Source of the DNA: an uncultured Bacilli bacterium
Lineage (GTDB): Bacteria; Bacillota_I; Bacilli_A; RF39; UBA660
Reading direction: 5' to 3'
DNA length: 64,000 nucleotides
NCBI GenBank assembly: GCA_934169415.1
Contig: CAKPNP010000001.1
Span: forward strand, 33,182 to 97,181
The position numbers and the translations under genes are program-made. The stretch's first letter is position 1, and each line of letters starts with the position of its first letter. Under the pieces are notes generated by a model, which saw nothing but the letters and a program-made list of their open reading frames with translations, was not told where the DNA came from and did not search any database. Of this stretch, positions 62,286-64,000 are shown in pieces.

Positions 62286-63884
62286 ATGAGAAATAAAAAA
62301 GGATTTACATTAATAGAACTACTTGCAGTAATAATAATACTAGCAGTAATAGCTTTAATTGCAACACCAATAGTATTAAATGTAGTAGATAATGCAAGGA
62401 AGAGCGCTAATAAAGATTCAGCATACGGACTTTTAGATTCAGCCAAATTATATTATATGGAAAGCCTACTTGATGAAAATAAATCATTAAGTGGGAACTT
62501 AATATATAAAATAAATGTATCAGGAAGTAAGCCAGATAGTGGAACTGTTTATATAAATGATAAAGGAGAAATAGCACTTTCAGTAGTATATGATAAAGTA
62601 TGTTTTACTAAGAATTATGAAGATGCAGATTTAACAGAGTCTGATGATATAGAAAATTGTATAGTAACAGTACCAAGAGAATTATATAAAGATACAGTTT
62701 TAAATGGAGCAGATCCAGAACTAAAAGATAATTTAGTAGCAGTAACAATTAATACAGATGGAACTGTAAAGAAAGCTAGTTTATATGATGAATGGTATAA
62801 TTATACAAATAAGACATGGGCAAATGCAGTAACATTAAAAGATAAAAGTATAAGTTATAATGATGAAGAAATAATACCAGAAAGTAATATAGATGGATAT
62901 TTTGTATGGATACCAAGATATAAATATGAAATATTTAATGAAGGAAATTATACAAGTACAATTAGTTCGAAACCAAGTACAAGTACTGAACAAGAAATAC
63001 AAATAGTATTTGAAAATAAGAATACAACAAAATCAGTTGGTTCAACAGTAGGAAGTTATTTAACACATCCAGCATTCACATTAGGAAACGTTGAGTTAAA
63101 TGGAATATGGGTAGGAAAGTTTGAAACTAGTGGGTCTACAACAGATATAGATGTACTACCAAAAGTAACAAGTTTAAGAAGTATAAATGTTAAAACAATG
63201 TTTGAGCTTGCTTATAATTATGATAGAAGTCTAGATAGTCATATGATGAAGAATACAGAATGGGGAGCAGTAGCATACTTATCACATTCAAAATATGGAA
63301 TAAATAGTGAAATAAGAATAAATAATAGTGCAACATTTACAACAGGATGTGCAGCAATTACCTCTGCTTTAAATTATGTAGGAAAATCACAAAGTGATAA
63401 TACAGAAGGATATTATAATGGATGTGAGAGGGAATATAATACAGATATCGGATATCTAGCAAGTACAACAGGAAACATAAGTGGAATATATGATATGTCA
63501 GGTGGAGCCTGGGAATACATGGCATCATACATGCAAAATACATTAGGAAGTAGTGGATTTGATGCAAGTAGTATAGCTTTATATGATAGTAAATATTTTG
63601 ATTTATATCCAAGCAATAGTGAAACAACAACATATAATAAAAGGATACTAGGAGATGCAACAGGAGAATTAGAACCATTTTATTCATATAAAGATAGTAA
63701 TAACTTGCAACGATATCATAGTACATGGGGAGCTGACGACGCTTATTTCGTTGACTCTTCTCGCTCTTGGTTCCTTCGAGGCGGCAATTACTACTTTGGC
63801 GTCATAGCAGGTTCTTTTGCTTTCAATAGGAACACAGGCGGTGCTGATAGCAGCTTTTCGTTCCGCCTAGTTCTCGCAGATTAA
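62286..63884 (+). CDS. Prepilin-like protein with C-terminal FGE/C-type-lectin-like variable domain
   Basis: A 532-residue surface protein. The N-terminus is a type IV prepilin signal (KKGFTLIELLAVIIILAVIA): cleavage after Gly and methylation of Phe are expected, with Glu at +5. A pilin-like helix and a middle domain follow. From about residue 195 (GYFVWIPRYKYEIF) to the end it resembles formylglycine-generating-enzyme/C-type-lectin-fold domains (GAWEYMASYM, SWFLRGGNYYFG, final FSFRLVLAD). The last 50 codons are GC-rich and use C-ending codons unlike the rest. This is the pattern of a variable region fed by a diversity-generating retroelement. GAAAGAGGTAA precedes the ATG. Confidence 0.8.
   Translation: MRNKKGFTLIELLAVIIILAVIALIATPIVLNVVDNARKSANKDSAYGLLDSAKLYYMESLLDENKSLSGNLIYKINVSGSKPDSGTVYINDKGEIALSVVYDKVCFTKNYEDADLTESDDIENCIVTVPRELYKDTVLNGADPELKDNLVAVTINTDGTVKKASLYDEWYNYTNKTWANAVTLKDKSISYNDEEIIPESNIDGYFVWIPRYKYEIFNEGNYTSTISSKPSTSTEQEIQIVFENKNTTKSVGSTVGSYLTHPAFTLGNVELNGIWVGKFETSGSTTDIDVLPKVTSLRSINVKTMFELAYNYDRSLDSHMMKNTEWGAVAYLSHSKYGINSEIRINNSATFTTGCAAITSALNYVGKSQSDNTEGYYNGCEREYNTDIGYLASTTGNISGIYDMSGGAWEYMASYMQNTLGSSGFDASSIALYDSKYFDLYPSNSETTTYNKRILGDATGELEPFYSYKDSNNLQRYHSTWGADDAYFVDSSRSWFLRGGNYYFGVIAGSFAFNRNTGGADSSFSFRLVLAD
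63731..63884 (+). other. Candidate variable region (DGR-type) at the 3' end of the prepilin gene
   Basis: By hand count 74 of 150 bases (63731-63880) are G or C, against 17 of 60 at 63541-63600. Codons GAC, TTC, TAC, GGC, GTC, AGC and CGC dominate, all of which single- or double-A changes of an AAC-rich template could give. The region codes for the ligand-binding end of a lectin-like fold and stops at the gene end. No template repeat or reverse transcriptase is in the window. Confidence 0.55.
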
Positions 63885-63910
63885 TTTTAAAGAAAATAAT
63901 ATAAAATGAT

Positions 63911-63940
63911 AACAAGAAATTAGTTTTTCTTGTTTTTTTG
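63911..63940 (+). terminator. Terminator of the prepilin-like gene
   Basis: AACAAGAAA (63911-63919) and TTTCTTGTT (63926-63934) pair, followed by T residues. The last 60 bases of the window show no gene. Confidence 0.8.
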
Positions 63941-64000
63941 CATTTTTTGAAAAAAGTTTCTCTAAAAAAAAGGATTTTGAAGATTTTTTTCGTATATAAC

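Noticed and set aside
1..64000. tRNA, rRNA and CRISPR arrays
   Set aside because: I looked for CCA-type tRNA ends, rRNA blocks and regularly spaced repeats and saw none. A small RNA without a strong hairpin could have been missed by eye.

Overview
The window is AT-rich DNA from a low-GC Gram-positive bacterium. Ribosomal genes are in Bacilli order (map-infA-rpmJ-rpsM-rpsK-rpoA-rplQ, then truA-rplM-rpsI), promoters are sigma-A-like, and TGA acts as an ordinary stop. A secreted cell-wall amidase, a MurT/GatD-like pair and an LCP protein argue for a walled cell. Phosphoketolase next to lactate dehydrogenase suggests heterolactic fermentation. An uncultured gut Bacilli lineage fits, but a species cannot be named from this sequence alone.

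Layout. 1-2719: end of the spc/alpha ribosomal operon. 2720-10000: accessory block (two zinc-ribbon membrane proteins, an XRE regulator with a membrane partner, a lipoprotein, NUDIX, SDR, ATP-grasp, an EctB-like aminotransferase) that splits the usual rplQ-ecfA junction. 10041-13749: two eroded ECF ATPases without EcfT, truA, a small regulator, and rplM-rpsI behind a candidate L13 leader. 13830-24223: housekeeping genes (phosphoketolase, LDH, rRNA methyltransferase-like, RluA, gmk, amidase), a long coiled-coil protein and an Abi/HEPN protein. 24301-45058: capsule/exopolysaccharide locus with priming transferase, Wzz, BY-kinase, PHP phosphatase, acyltransferase, pyruvyltransferase, flippase, a GDP-heptose pathway in three genes, four glycosyltransferases, a Wzy-type polymerase, a ugd remnant, LCP and VanZ. 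Two insertion sequences lie here: a decayed ISAs1 (28826-30093) and an intact ISL3 (45042-46495).

46601-53375 is a defence-type island bounded by direct repeats. It holds a DpnII-type Dam methylase, a PD-(D/E)XK restriction endonuclease and a separate operon of a 73-aa protein, a GHKL ATPase and two overlapping proteins of unknown function. Integrase-arm-like repeats follow it, but no integrase is present. Next come a zinc ribbon and an XRE regulator with a near-ideal operator-promoter palindrome driving an ImmA-Fic toxin-like gene broken by one in-frame stop.

55789-60003 is a CotH kinase / VTC polyphosphate polymerase / DUF4956 operon. 60077-62124 is a MurT/GatD-like pair in which GatD has lost both catalytic residues. 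The window ends with a prepilin-like protein whose C-terminal FGE/C-type-lectin-like domain is encoded by a GC-rich last ~150 bases. That resembles the variable region of a diversity-generating retroelement.

Most promising for follow-up: the prepilin variable-region candidate, the repeat-bounded GHKL island, and the catalytically dead GatD.
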